DNA of 64,000 bases from LMDS01 sp039930465 (GTDB taxonomy: Bacteria > Pseudomonadota > Gammaproteobacteria > Burkholderiales > Burkholderiaceae_C): positions 69,191-133,190 of the forward strand of contig JBDTTU010000001.1 in assembly GCA_039930465.1 (NCBI GenBank), read 5' to 3'. The notes beneath the pieces were generated by a model. That model saw nothing but the letters and a program-made list of their open reading frames with translations, was not told where the DNA came from and did not search any database. A program made the translations under genes and the position numbers. Shown piece by piece: positions 43,827 to 52,707 of the stretch (within the stretch, counting starts at the first letter, position 1; the number at the start of each line of letters is the position of its first letter).

Positions 43827-45230
43827 CTACTTCTTCGTCTTGACCGGCCGCGTCCAGCCGGCCAGCGCCACCTGCTTGGCGCGCGCCACCGCGAGCTGGC
43901 CGGCCGGCACGTCTTTCGAGATGGTCGAGCCGGCACCGATGGTGGCGCTGGCGCCGATCGTCACCGGAGCGACGAGAACACAGTTGCTGCCCACGTGCAC
44001 ATCGGCGCCGATCACGGTGCGGTGTTTGTTTGCGCCGTCGTAGTTGGCGGTGATGCTGCCGGCGCCATAGTTCACGCGCTCGCCGACCGTCGTGTCGCCC
44101 AGGTACGCCAGGTGGTTGGCCTTCGCGCCCTTGGCCAGCGTGGAATTCTTGACCTCGACGAAGTTGCCGATGTGCACTTCGTCGCCCAGCGTCGCACCCG
44201 GCCGCAGCCGCGCGAACGGCCCGACCAGCGCGCCCGCGCCGATCGACACGCCGAGCGCTTCGCCGTCGATGTGCGTGAACGGAAGCAACACCGCGCCGGC
44301 CCGGAGCACCGCGTTGCGCAGCATGCAGTTCGCGCCGATGCGCACGCCTTCGCCGAGCTCGACGCGGCCTTCGAAGACGCAGTTCACGTCGATGTCGACA
44401 TCAGGCCCGCAGATCAGCTCGCCGCGCACGTCGAAACGCGCCGGGTCGGCCAGGCGCACGCCGGCTTCCATCAGCGCTTCGGCGCGGGCGCGTTGGTAGC
44501 GGCGCTCCAGGTCGGCGAGCTGCACGGGGCTGTTCACACCCAGCACTTCGGTGTCGCTGGCGGGCTGCGCTGTCATCACGTGCACGCCTTCGGCCACCGC
44601 CATGGCCACCACGTCGGTCAGGTAATACTCACCCTGGCTGTTGTTGTTCTTCAAAGCGGCGAGCCAGCGCTTGAGCGCGGCGGTGGGCGCGGCCATCATG
44701 CCGGTGTAGACCTCGTGGATGGCGCGTTCGGCGGTGGTTGCGTCCTTGTGTTCGACGACGCCGCGCACCCGCCCGCCCTCCGTTGCATCGCGGCCGGCCG
44801 GGTCGCCGCGCACGACGCGGCCGTAGCCGGTTGGGTCGGGCAGATCAATGGTCAGCAGCGCGAGGTGCCTGCCATCACAGGCCTCGACCAGCGCGCGCGC
44901 GGTCGCTTCTTCGATCAAGGGCACGTCGCCGTTCAGAATCAGCGTGGTGCCGCCGTCGAGCAGGGCCGGCACGGCCTGCTGCACCGCGTGGCCGGTGCCG
45001 AGCTGCGGCATCTGGCGCGCAAATTGCAGGTTCGGTGCGCCGACCGCAGCCTCGACCTGATCAGCGTCGTGGCCGGTGATGACCACGCTGCGGTCTGCCC
45101 CCAGGCCGGCGGCGGTTTGCAGAACATGCTGCAATAGACTGCGCCCTGCCAGTTTGTGCAACACCTTGGGCAGGCTCGATTTCATGCGGGTGCCTTTGCC
45201 CGCGGCCATGATGACGATGTTGAGTGCCAT
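43827..45230 (-). CDS. glmU: bifunctional GlmU (N-acetylglucosamine-1-P uridyltransferase / acetyltransferase)
   Basis: Makes UDP-N-acetylglucosamine for peptidoglycan and LPS. It has 467 residues: an N-terminal pyrophosphorylase domain with IMAAGKGTRMKSSLPKVLH and GTGHAVQQA, then a C-terminal left-handed beta helix of hexapeptide repeats (IGAGALVGPFARLRPG, IGNFVEVKNS, GSNCVLVAPVTIGASATIGA in pieces). The ATG at MALNIVI gives the family N-terminus. Its start codon shares the sequence CATG with the start of the divergent lipoprotein gene. Confidence 0.97.
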   Translation of the reverse strand: MALNIVIMAAGKGTRMKSSLPKVLHKLAGRSLLQHVLQTAAGLGADRSVVITGHDADQVEAAVGAPNLQFARQMPQLGTGHAVQQAVPALLDGGTTLILNGDVPLIEEATARALVEACDGRHLALLTIDLPDPTGYGRVVRGDPAGRDATEGGRVRGVVEHKDATTAERAIHEVYTGMMAAPTAALKRWLAALKNNNSQGEYYLTDVVAMAVAEGVHVMTAQPASDTEVLGVNSPVQLADLERRYQRARAEALMEAGVRLADPARFDVRGELICGPDVDIDVNCVFEGRVELGEGVRIGANCMLRNAVLRAGAVLLPFTHIDGEALGVSIGAGALVGPFARLRPGATLGDEVHIGNFVEVKNSTLAKGAKANHLAYLGDTTVGERVNYGAGSITANYDGANKHRTVIGADVHVGSNCVLVAPVTIGASATIGAGSTISKDVPAGQLAVARAKQVALAGWTRPVKTKK

Positions 45231-46149
45231 GTTGTCCTTGTCCCCTGATCGCAGCGTTGCGCCCGCGATACGCGGGTGCCGGTTCAGATCACGCATTATC
45301 GCGGCGCTCTGTGGCGTGACCCTGCTGCTGTCGGGTTGCAGTGCGCTGCGCATCGGCTACAGCCAGGCCGCCGACCTGGCTTACTGGTGGCTCGACGGTT
45401 ATGCCGACTTCGACGGCAACCAGACGCAGCGTGTGCGCGAAGCGCTGGCGCAATGGTTCGCCTGGCACCGCAAGACCCAACTGCCCGACTACGCCCAGTT
45501 GCTGGTGCGGGCGCAGGCCGAGGTGCGTGGCGACACCACCCCGGCACGCGTGTGCGAATGGCAGAGTGAGCTGCTCAAGCGTGCCCGCACCGCCTGGGAC
45601 CGCGCCGCACCGGCCGCCGCCGAGTGGGCGCTGTCGGTCACGCCACAGCAAATCGAACATATCCAGCGCCGCTACGCCAAGGTGAACGACGAGTTCCGCA
45701 ACGACTACCTTCAGGAAGACCCGCGCGAGCGCGCCGAGGCCACGACCAAACGAACGGTCGAACGCGCCGAGTCGCTCTACGGCCAGATCGACGCCGCGCA
45801 GCGCACCCGAATCGCGGCAGCGATGGCGCGTTCGCCGTTCGACCCCGAGCTGTGGCTGGCCGAGCGCAAGCTGCGCCAGCAGGACGCGCTGCAACTGCTG
45901 CGCCGGCTCGTGGCCGAACGGGCGAGTCCCGAGCAAGCGCAAGGCGCGTTGCGGGTCTACGTGGCCCAGCTCGAGCGTTCGCCGCGCGAGACCTACAGGC
46001 GCTATTCGGAGCGTTTGGCCGAGTTCAACTGCGCGTTCGCGTCCGGCCTGCACAACAGCATCAGCCCGGCGCAGCGGCGCACAGCGCTGAGCAAACTTTC
46101 GGGCTGGGAAGGCGACGTGCGCGCGCTCGCGACGCAGACCTACAACTGA
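45229..46149 (+). CDS. DUF6279 family lipoprotein
   Basis: A 306-residue lipoprotein: a basic N-terminal region, hydrophobic core and lipobox LSGC (Cys37), then a helical mature domain with the DUF6279-like opening IGYSQAADLAYWWLDGYADF and QTQRVREALAQWFAWH. Function is unknown. The only sensible start for the signal peptide is the ATG at 45229 or a TTG at 45232/45238; the ATG shares its bases with the glmU start on the other strand. It converges with the DUF4136 gene. Confidence 0.82.
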   Translation: MLSLSPDRSVAPAIRGCRFRSRIIAALCGVTLLLSGCSALRIGYSQAADLAYWWLDGYADFDGNQTQRVREALAQWFAWHRKTQLPDYAQLLVRAQAEVRGDTTPARVCEWQSELLKRARTAWDRAAPAAAEWALSVTPQQIEHIQRRYAKVNDEFRNDYLQEDPRERAEATTKRTVERAESLYGQIDAAQRTRIAAAMARSPFDPELWLAERKLRQQDALQLLRRLVAERASPEQAQGALRVYVAQLERSPRETYRRYSERLAEFNCAFASGLHNSISPAQRRTALSKLSGWEGDVRALATQTYN

Positions 46150-46165
46150 AGGCCGGCGCCAGCGC

Positions 46166-46792
46166 TCACTGCGTCGACAACTCCACGTTCACGCTGCGCG
46201 GGTTCGGCCCGCCGGCGGGGAAGTCTTTCATCGCCGCAGAAAACATCGCCGGCAAGAGCGGGTTGAATGAAGACGACGCGCCGTTGTTGCTGGCGCGCGC
46301 TTCGTACAACAACTGGCCGGTTTTCTGGTCGCGGATCAACAAGGCCACCTCGCGCTCGTAGCCGACCCAGCCGGCGTTGCCCGCCCAGCCGCCGTAACCT
46401 GCGCCGATGCCAACACCCCAGCGGCTGCGCCCGAAACCGCGGTGCAAGCCAAAGGAATAACCGACGCTCACGTTGCGCCAGAACGGGTCGGCATAGGGCC
46501 CGCGGTCGTAGGCGCCGATGCGCGCACCGACCTGCACCGTGACCTGCGCTTCGCCCGGCGTGGCGGCGGGTGTGAAGCCGGCCGTGGCGAGCGCGCCGCG
46601 GGCCGCGTCTTCGATCAGCTTCTGTTCATCGGCGCGTTCCTGCTGTGATGGCAGGCGCTCGAAAGCGTAGGTGGACGGCTTGCGCTCGGCGGGCCAGGAG
46701 CCGTAGGTCGAGACTTCGCTGTTGACGGCGCCGATGCCGGCACAGCCGCTCAGGGCGAATGCTGTGGCAGCGAGTGCAAAAGACTTCAGCAT
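46166..46792 (-). CDS. DUF4136 domain lipoprotein
   Basis: A 208-residue lipoprotein (lipobox LSGC, Cys17). The mature domain shows the DUF4136 pattern: STYAFERLPS, a helix with LIEDAARGALATAGFTP, then VTVQVGAR and a Gly/Trp/Tyr-rich loop (GVGIGAGYGGWAG), ending KDFPAGGPNPRSVNVEL. Role unknown, probably outer membrane. It is 25 bp downstream of ttcA on the same strand. Confidence 0.83.
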   Translation of the reverse strand: MLKSFALAATAFALSGCAGIGAVNSEVSTYGSWPAERKPSTYAFERLPSQQERADEQKLIEDAARGALATAGFTPAATPGEAQVTVQVGARIGAYDRGPYADPFWRNVSVGYSFGLHRGFGRSRWGVGIGAGYGGWAGNAGWVGYEREVALLIRDQKTGQLLYEARASNNGASSSFNPLLPAMFSAAMKDFPAGGPNPRSVNVELSTQ

Positions 46793-46817
46793 GGTGTTTC
46801 TCCAGCGGTGGGCCGTT

Positions 46818-47732
46818 TCAGGTCAGCGGGTTCGGCCCGTGCACAGGAATGATCGCGCTGGCCACCGTGCCGCAATCATCCATCTCGTCGAAGGCCCGGT
46901 CGCCGGAAGGGTCGGCCACGCCGGTCGTTTGGAGTGTCGTGAACGGGTGCAGGTTCCGGTCCATCAGGTGCGAAGGCACGATGTGGCTCATCGACTTGAA
47001 GATGTTGTCGACCCGGCCCGGGTGCAGCCGCTCCCATTCGTTCAACATCTTGCGTGTCTGCACCCGTTGCAGGTTTTCCTGCGAACCGCAGAGCGTGCAC
47101 GGGATGATCGGAAACGCCTTGTGCGCGGCCCAGCGCACCAGGTCGGCCTCATTCACGTAGGCGAGCGGGCGGATCACGATGTTCCGGCCGTCGTCGCTGA
47201 CCAGCTTGGCCGGCATGCCTTTCAAACGCGCGCCGAAGAACATGTTCATGAACAGCGTCTGCACCATGTCGTCGCGGTGGTGGCCGAGCGCGATCTTGGT
47301 CGCACCGAGTTCGCCGGCCACGCGGTAAAGAATGCCGCGCCGCAGCCGCGAACACAGGCTGCACATCGTCTTGCCTTCTTCGATCACGCGTTTGACGATG
47401 CTGTAAGTGTCCTGGTTCTCGATGTGAAACGGCACGCCCTGCTGCTTCAGGTACTCGGGCAGCACGTGTTCCGGAAAGCCGGGCTGTTTCTGGTCGAGGT
47501 TGACGGCGACGATCTCGAAGTGGATCGGCGCGCGCTCGCGCAGCGAGATCAACAGGTCGAGCAGCGTGTAGCTGTCTTTGCCGCCCGAAACGCACACCAT
47601 CACCTTGTCGCCGTCTTCGATCATGTTGAAGTCGACGATCGCCTGGCCGACCTGGCGGTGCAGGCGCTTGGAGAGCTTGGTCAGCTCGACCGAGAGTCTT
47701 TCTTTCGGGGCTGACTGCAACACAGCGCTCAT
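46818..47732 (-). CDS. ttcA: tRNA 2-thiocytidine(32) synthetase
   Basis: Thiolates cytidine 32 of certain tRNAs using a [4Fe-4S] cluster and ATP. It has 304 residues with the PP-loop SGGKDS, then MCSLCSRLRRG and IPCTLCGSQ, whose cysteines match the TtcA cluster pattern, and LGHHRDDM. The ATG at MSAVLQSAP overlaps the folB stop by ATGA; an open frame continues upstream but lies inside folB. Confidence 0.96.
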   Translation of the reverse strand: MSAVLQSAPKERLSVELTKLSKRLHRQVGQAIVDFNMIEDGDKVMVCVSGGKDSYTLLDLLISLRERAPIHFEIVAVNLDQKQPGFPEHVLPEYLKQQGVPFHIENQDTYSIVKRVIEEGKTMCSLCSRLRRGILYRVAGELGATKIALGHHRDDMVQTLFMNMFFGARLKGMPAKLVSDDGRNIVIRPLAYVNEADLVRWAAHKAFPIIPCTLCGSQENLQRVQTRKMLNEWERLHPGRVDNIFKSMSHIVPSHLMDRNLHPFTTLQTTGVADPSGDRAFDEMDDCGTVASAIIPVHGPNPLT

Positions 47733-48127
47733 GTTTTCTCCTTCATGCCGAAGACTTCGCAGCCTACCGATTCGCAGTCGGGGTAGACGTCGGGCTTTTC
47801 GGTCGAGACGCGTGCGGCGCGCACCTTGGGGTGCGTGAGCATCAGCGCGAGCACGTCGTCGCACAGCGTTTCCTGCAGGTGGATGTGGCCGCGCGAGATG
47901 CGTGCCGCGATGCTGCGGCGCATGAAGTCGTAGTCGAGCACTTCATCGAGTTCGTCGGCCTTCGGGGTCGAGAGTGCCAGCGGAACGTACAGGTCGACGT
48001 TGATCAGCACGCGCTGCTCGCCCGTCTTCTCGAACGCGTGCACGCCGATGTTGATCTGCACTTCGTAGTTGCGCAGGAACAAGCGCCGGCAATCCATCAG
48101 GCTGGGGTGGCTGAGCAGGCTGTGCAT
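47729..48127 (-). CDS. folB: dihydroneopterin aldolase
   Basis: Cleaves dihydroneopterin to 6-hydroxymethyl-dihydropterin in folate synthesis. It has 132 residues with the fold's INIGVHAFEKTGEQRVLINVDL in two parts and LDYDFMRRSI, ETLCDDVLALML and STEKPDVYPDCESVG. The start at MHSLLSH is the best of several in-frame ATGs (another lies 27 bp upstream and overlaps the SDR gene). It lies 10 bp after the SDR gene and overlaps ttcA. Confidence 0.93.
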   Translation of the reverse strand: MHSLLSHPSLMDCRRLFLRNYEVQINIGVHAFEKTGEQRVLINVDLYVPLALSTPKADELDEVLDYDFMRRSIAARISRGHIHLQETLCDDVLALMLTHPKVRAARVSTEKPDVYPDCESVGCEVFGMKEKT

Positions 48128-48137
48128 GAAGTGGGTC

Positions 48138-48932
48138 TCAGGAATTCTTGGCAAGGTAGAGCACGTCGCGCGGCTGGGCGGTGAGGTGCTGGCCGCCGTC
48201 GACCAGCAGCGTGGTGCCGGTGATCGCGGGCGATTCGATCAGGAAACGCACCGCTCGTGCGATGTCCTCCGGGGTGGACGAGCGTTTGAGCGGCGTCATC
48301 TGGTGGGCAGCAGCGAATTCGGCGTCGCTCATCGGCCCCGACACCAGCGTGACCCCCGGCGCCACGCCGCACACACGCACCCGCGGCGCGAGCGCCTGCG
48401 CCAGCATCACCGTGGCGGCTTGCAGCGCGGCTTTCGAGAGCGTGTACGAGAAGTAGTCGGGGTTCGGGTTCCAGAGTTTCTGGTCGATGAGGTTGACGAC
48501 GCAGCCCCTGCCGTCACCCTGCGCGTGGCCGCTCAGGTGGATGTGCAGCGCCTGCGCCAGCAAGACCGCCGGCGCGGTGTTGGCGCGCCAGTGTTTATCC
48601 ATCGCCGCGACTGAAAAGGTCGCCGGGTTGTCGTACTCGAAGGTCGATGCATTGTTGACCACTGCGTCGATGCGCTTGAAGTGCCCGGCGACAGCTGGCA
48701 CCAGCGCGCGGCACGCAGCCTCGTCAGACAGATCGGCCTGAAACTCGAACGCCGCCGCGCCCAGAGATTGCAGCTCGGCGACGGTGGCGAGTGCCTCTGC
48801 CTTCGATCCGCGGTAGTGCACCGCCACGTCAAACCCATGCGCAGCGAGGTCGAGCGCAATGGCGCGGCCCAGGCGTTTGGCGCCGCCGGTGACGAGTGCG
48901 ACAGGCCGCGGGGCGGCGGGGCTGGAAGACAT
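48138..48932 (-). CDS. SDR oxidoreductase, pteridine-reductase-like
   Basis: A 264-residue NAD(P)-dependent short-chain dehydrogenase. The cofactor motif is TGGAKRLG, that is TGxxxRxG with Arg in place of the usual Gly, a hallmark of pteridine reductases (PTR1/FolM-like). NNAS and the catalytic YTLSK are present. Its place directly upstream of folB supports a role in reducing dihydropterin or dihydrofolate. The start MSSSPAAPRP is 18 bp from the divergent methyltransferase start. Confidence 0.88.
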   Translation of the reverse strand: MSSSPAAPRPVALVTGGAKRLGRAIALDLAAHGFDVAVHYRGSKAEALATVAELQSLGAAAFEFQADLSDEAACRALVPAVAGHFKRIDAVVNNASTFEYDNPATFSVAAMDKHWRANTAPAVLLAQALHIHLSGHAQGDGRGCVVNLIDQKLWNPNPDYFSYTLSKAALQAATVMLAQALAPRVRVCGVAPGVTLVSGPMSDAEFAAAHQMTPLKRSSTPEDIARAVRFLIESPAITGTTLLVDGGQHLTAQPRDVLYLAKNS

Positions 48933-48950
48933 GGTTTCTACAATGGAGCA

Positions 48951-50054
48951 ATGCAGCAGGCACCCAGTGTATCGACGCGCCTCATGGGCCTCGTCAGCAA
49001 GGCCATCGATCGGGACGGCGGCTGGCTGCCGTTCGACCGTTTCATGGCGTTGGCCTTGTACGCACCAGGGCTGGGTTATTACGCGGGCAAGCGGCGGGTG
49101 TTCGGCACGCTGCCCTCGTCGGGCAGCGACTTCGTGACCGCACCCGAACTTTCGCCGCTGTTCGGCCAGGCATTCGCGCGCCAGGTCGCGCAGGCACTCG
49201 AGGCGAGCGGCAGTGATGAAATCTGGGAGTTCGGCGCCGGCACGGGCGCGCTGGCCGCGCAACTTCTGGGCGCGCTGGGTGACAGGGTTCATCGCTACAA
49301 CATCGTCGATGTATCGGGCAGCTTGCGCGAGCGCCAGCAAGCGCGACTCGCGCCATTCGCCGCCAAGCTGCATTGGGCCGATGTGTTGCCCGAGACGATG
49401 CAAGGCGTGATCGTCGGCAACGAAGTGCTCGACGCGATGCCGGTGCAACTGTTGCACTTCGATGGCACGCGCTGGTTCGAGCGCGGCGTGATCCTGGCCG
49501 ACGACGCTCTGGCGTGGAACGACCGAGCCACCGCGCTGCGCCCGCCCTTCGAGGGCCCGTTCGCGCCCGGCACCGTCACCGAGATCCACCTGCAAGCCGA
49601 AGCTTTCATCACCACGCTGGCAGAGCGCCTGAGTCGCGGCGCCGCCTTTTTCATCGACTACGGGTTCCCCGATGCCGAGTACTACCACCCGCAGCGCACC
49701 GGGGGCACGCTGATGTGCCACCGCGCGCACCGCGCGGACGCCGACCCGCTGGTCGAGGTGGGCGAGAAGGACATCACCGCGCACGTCAACTTCAGCGGCA
49801 TCGCGCTCGCGGCGCAGAACGCGGGGCTCGACGTGCTCGGCTACACCACCCAGGCGCACTTCCTGATGAACTGTGGCGTGCTCGAACTGTTACAGGGCGC
49901 CGACATCAAGACGATTGCCAACACGCAGAAGTTGCTGACCGAACACGAAATGGGCGAACTGTTCAAGGTGATCGGCTTCTCAAAAGGTTGCGATGCGACG
50001 CTGACCGATGCGCCCATGGGCTTTGCACGCGGTGACCGGACGCACACGCTGTGA
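48951..50054 (+). CDS. MidA/NDUFAF7-type SAM-dependent methyltransferase
   Basis: A 367-residue protein with the family signatures FVTAPELSPLFGQAFARQ, EFGAGTGALAAQLL (SAM-binding loop), IVGNEVLDAMPVQLL and FFIDYGFPDAEYYHPQR. In eukaryotes NDUFAF7 methylates an arginine of a complex I subunit; the bacterial role is not settled. The ATG at MQQAPSV is preceded by GGAG. It overlaps the next small gene by 4 bp (GTGA). Confidence 0.9.
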   Translation: MQQAPSVSTRLMGLVSKAIDRDGGWLPFDRFMALALYAPGLGYYAGKRRVFGTLPSSGSDFVTAPELSPLFGQAFARQVAQALEASGSDEIWEFGAGTGALAAQLLGALGDRVHRYNIVDVSGSLRERQQARLAPFAAKLHWADVLPETMQGVIVGNEVLDAMPVQLLHFDGTRWFERGVILADDALAWNDRATALRPPFEGPFAPGTVTEIHLQAEAFITTLAERLSRGAAFFIDYGFPDAEYYHPQRTGGTLMCHRAHRADADPLVEVGEKDITAHVNFSGIALAAQNAGLDVLGYTTQAHFLMNCGVLELLQGADIKTIANTQKLLTEHEMGELFKVIGFSKGCDATLTDAPMGFARGDRTHTL

Positions 50055-50245
50055 TCCGCTGGCTGCTGGTCGTTTTCATCGCCTTGCTGATCTTCAGCGG
50101 CCTGCGGCCCTGGCTCGAAAAGTTCGGGCTGGGCAAACTGCCGGGCGACTTCCGCTTTCGTCTGTTTGGCCGCGAGTGGTTCATCCCGCTGACGAGCAGC
50201 GTCGCGCTGAGCTTCTTGGCGATGCTGATCGCGAAGCTGCTGTAG
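50051..50245 (+). CDS. DUF2905 family small membrane protein
   Basis: A 64-residue protein with two hydrophobic segments (about 3-18 and 46-62) linked by the family block LEKFGLGKLPGDFRFR. The GTG start overlaps the methyltransferase stop codon. DUF2905 proteins are small inner-membrane proteins of unknown function. Confidence 0.85.
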   Translation: MIRWLLVVFIALLIFSGLRPWLEKFGLGKLPGDFRFRLFGREWFIPLTSSVALSFLAMLIAKLL

Positions 50246-50315
50246 CGCCCAAAGCGCGACATCACCGGCGCCGCTACGATTGATGATCCGATCTTCTTTT
50301 CCAGGAACCCATTCG

Positions 50316-52673
50316 ATGAGCACGACGACGAGCGAAGCGGCCCGCTTCGGCAGCGGCCAGGCGGTCAAACGTGTAGAAGACGCGAGCCTGCTCGCCGGGC
50401 TGGGCCAGTTCACCGACAACGTGCCGGTGGCAGGCACGAACAGCCACATCGCGTTCCTGCGATCGCCCTATGCGCACGCCCGCCTGAAGTCGATCGACAT
50501 CTCGGCCGCACTCGCGATGCCCGGCGTGCTCGCGGTCTACACCGGCGAACAACTGGCGCTGAACGGCGTGAAGCCGATGGCCAAGCCTGACGGATTCAAA
50601 CGAGCCGACGGCGCGCCCGCTAGCAGCGCACCGCGCCGCGCGCTGGCGCACCAGACGGTTCGTTTTGTCGGCGAGGCCGTCGCCGCGGTCGTGGCACAAA
50701 CCCGTGAAGCGGCACGCGACGCGGCCGAGGCGGTGATGGTCGACTATGACGAACTGCCGGCCGTCGTCGACGCGGTGCGCGCCACGGCGCCCGGCGCGCC
50801 GGTGTTGTGCGATGAAGCCCCCGACAACATCGCTGCCGAAATGCGCCACGGTGATGCGAAGGCCACGGCGCTGGCTTTCGAACAGGCCGCGCACACGGTC
50901 TCGCTCGACCTGTGCAACCAGCGCCTGGCGCCCAGCCCGATGGAGCCGCGCAGCATCGTCGCCGCGTTCGACACGAAAACGCAGCGCCTCACCGTGCGCA
51001 TCAGCAGCCAGATGCCGACCGGCGTGCGCGCGGGGCTGTGCGAAACAATCCCCGGCCTCACGGCCGACAACGTGCGCGTCGTCGTGGGCGACGTGGGCGG
51101 TGGCTTCGGCATGAAGACCGGCATCCACCCCGAAGACATCGTGGTGGCCTATGCGGCGCGCGAGTTGCAGATCGCGGTGCGCTGGCAGGCCGACCGTGTC
51201 GAAGACTTTCTCTCGGCAGTGCACGGCCGAGACGTGGTCAGCCGCGCCGAACTCGCGCTCGACGCGAACGGCCGCGTGCTCGCGATGCGCGTGCGCTCGC
51301 TCGCCAACGTGGGCGCGTATGCGACAGGCACCGGTATCGCGATCCAGGTGCTGATCGGCCCATGGGTCTCGACCAGCATCTACGACATCCAGACCGTCGA
51401 CCTGCACTACTTCGCGGTGATGACCAACACCGCGACCACCGGCGCTTACCGCGGCGCGGGCCGGCCCGAGGCGATCTATATCACCGAGCGTTTGTTCGAC
51501 GCAGCGGCCCGCAAGCTCAAGATGGACCCGGCCGAACTGCGCCGCATCAACATGGTCCGGCCCGAGCAGATGCCCTACAAGAACGCCATGGCGCAGGTCT
51601 ACGACAGCGGCCGATTCGAGCAGGTGCTCGATCAGGGCCTGGCCCTGGCCGACTGGCACGGATTCGACGCACGCCGCGCCGCGACCGAAAAGAACGGCAA
51701 GCTGCGCGGCCGCGGCATCGCGACGTTTCTGGAATGGACTGGTGGCAACGTGCTCGAAGAGCGCGCCAGCGTCAACATCACGGCCGACGGCTTCATCGAG
51801 ATCGGTTCGGCCACGCAGGCCATGGGGCAGGGCATCGCCACCAGCTACATCCAGCTCGTGGTCGACACCTTCGGGGTGTCGCCGCAGCAGGTGCGCATCC
51901 TGCAGGGCGACACCGACCGTGCCAACGGTTTCGGCAGCGCCGGCTCGCGCTCGTTGTTCACCGGCGGCTCGGCCGTGCGCGTGGCTTCCGAGCGCACGAT
52001 CGACCACAGCAAGCAGCTCGCGAGCGAAGCGCTCGAAGTGGCGACTGTCGACGTGGAATACAACGCCGGCCGCTTCACCGTGGTCGGCACCGACGTGGGC
52101 ATCGGCCTGTTCGAGCTGGCCGCCAAGCAGGCCGAGCAGCGCATCTTCATCGACGCGACCGCGGTGGTCGGCGGGCCGACCTGGCCGAACGGCTGCCACG
52201 TCTGCGAGGTCGAGATCGACCCCGACACCGGCCATGTCGACGTGGTGAGCTACGCGTCGGTGAACGACATCGGCCGCGTCGTGAACCCGACCATCGCTTC
52301 CGGCCAGATCGAAGGCGGCGTGGTGCAGGGTCTGGGCCAGGCGCTGTGCGAGCGGGTGGTCTACGACAGCGAGAGCGGCCAGATGCTGACCGCCAGTTTT
52401 CAGGACTACGCGATGCCCCGCGCTGACTTGTGCAGCCGGTTTTTCGAGACCCGCTTCGACACCACGATCCCGTGCCTGACCAACCAGCTCGGCGTCAAGG
52501 GCGTGGGTGAGCTGGGCACGATCGGCGCCACACCGGCGGCGATGAATGCGGTGATCGACGCGCTCGACCACGTCGGCGCCGGCCGCGCCGCCGAGCGCTT
52601 GCAGATGCCGCTGACAGCGCCGAAAGTATGGGCGGCGCTGGCGGGCGAGTTCGAAGCTTCGCCGCTGGCCTGA
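50316..52673 (+). CDS. molybdenum-hydroxylase large subunit (CoxL form II / xanthine dehydrogenase family)
   Basis: A 785-residue molybdopterin-binding subunit. It has the N-terminal a/b-hammerhead domain (VKRVEDASLLAGLGQFTD, RFVGEAVAAVVAQT) and Mo-cofactor motifs GGGFGMKTG, TTGAYRGAGRPEA and the catalytic Glu region GVKGVGELGTIGATPA. The active-site loop reads AYRGAGR, so it is form II and not a true CO dehydrogenase (AYRCSFR). The FAD (CoxM) and iron-sulfur (CoxS) subunit genes are absent on both sides, so its redox partner is unknown. I prefer the ATG at MSTTTSEAAR, with AGGA upstream, over one 36 bp earlier. ggt follows after 34 bp. Confidence 0.9.
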   Translation: MSTTTSEAARFGSGQAVKRVEDASLLAGLGQFTDNVPVAGTNSHIAFLRSPYAHARLKSIDISAALAMPGVLAVYTGEQLALNGVKPMAKPDGFKRADGAPASSAPRRALAHQTVRFVGEAVAAVVAQTREAARDAAEAVMVDYDELPAVVDAVRATAPGAPVLCDEAPDNIAAEMRHGDAKATALAFEQAAHTVSLDLCNQRLAPSPMEPRSIVAAFDTKTQRLTVRISSQMPTGVRAGLCETIPGLTADNVRVVVGDVGGGFGMKTGIHPEDIVVAYAARELQIAVRWQADRVEDFLSAVHGRDVVSRAELALDANGRVLAMRVRSLANVGAYATGTGIAIQVLIGPWVSTSIYDIQTVDLHYFAVMTNTATTGAYRGAGRPEAIYITERLFDAAARKLKMDPAELRRINMVRPEQMPYKNAMAQVYDSGRFEQVLDQGLALADWHGFDARRAATEKNGKLRGRGIATFLEWTGGNVLEERASVNITADGFIEIGSATQAMGQGIATSYIQLVVDTFGVSPQQVRILQGDTDRANGFGSAGSRSLFTGGSAVRVASERTIDHSKQLASEALEVATVDVEYNAGRFTVVGTDVGIGLFELAAKQAEQRIFIDATAVVGGPTWPNGCHVCEVEIDPDTGHVDVVSYASVNDIGRVVNPTIASGQIEGGVVQGLGQALCERVVYDSESGQMLTASFQDYAMPRADLCSRFFETRFDTTIPCLTNQLGVKGVGELGTIGATPAAMNAVIDALDHVGAGRAAERLQMPLTAPKVWAALAGEFEASPLA

Positions 52674-52707
52674 GGCGGCTGTTCGTATTGTTTTCGGAGA
52701 CAACATC

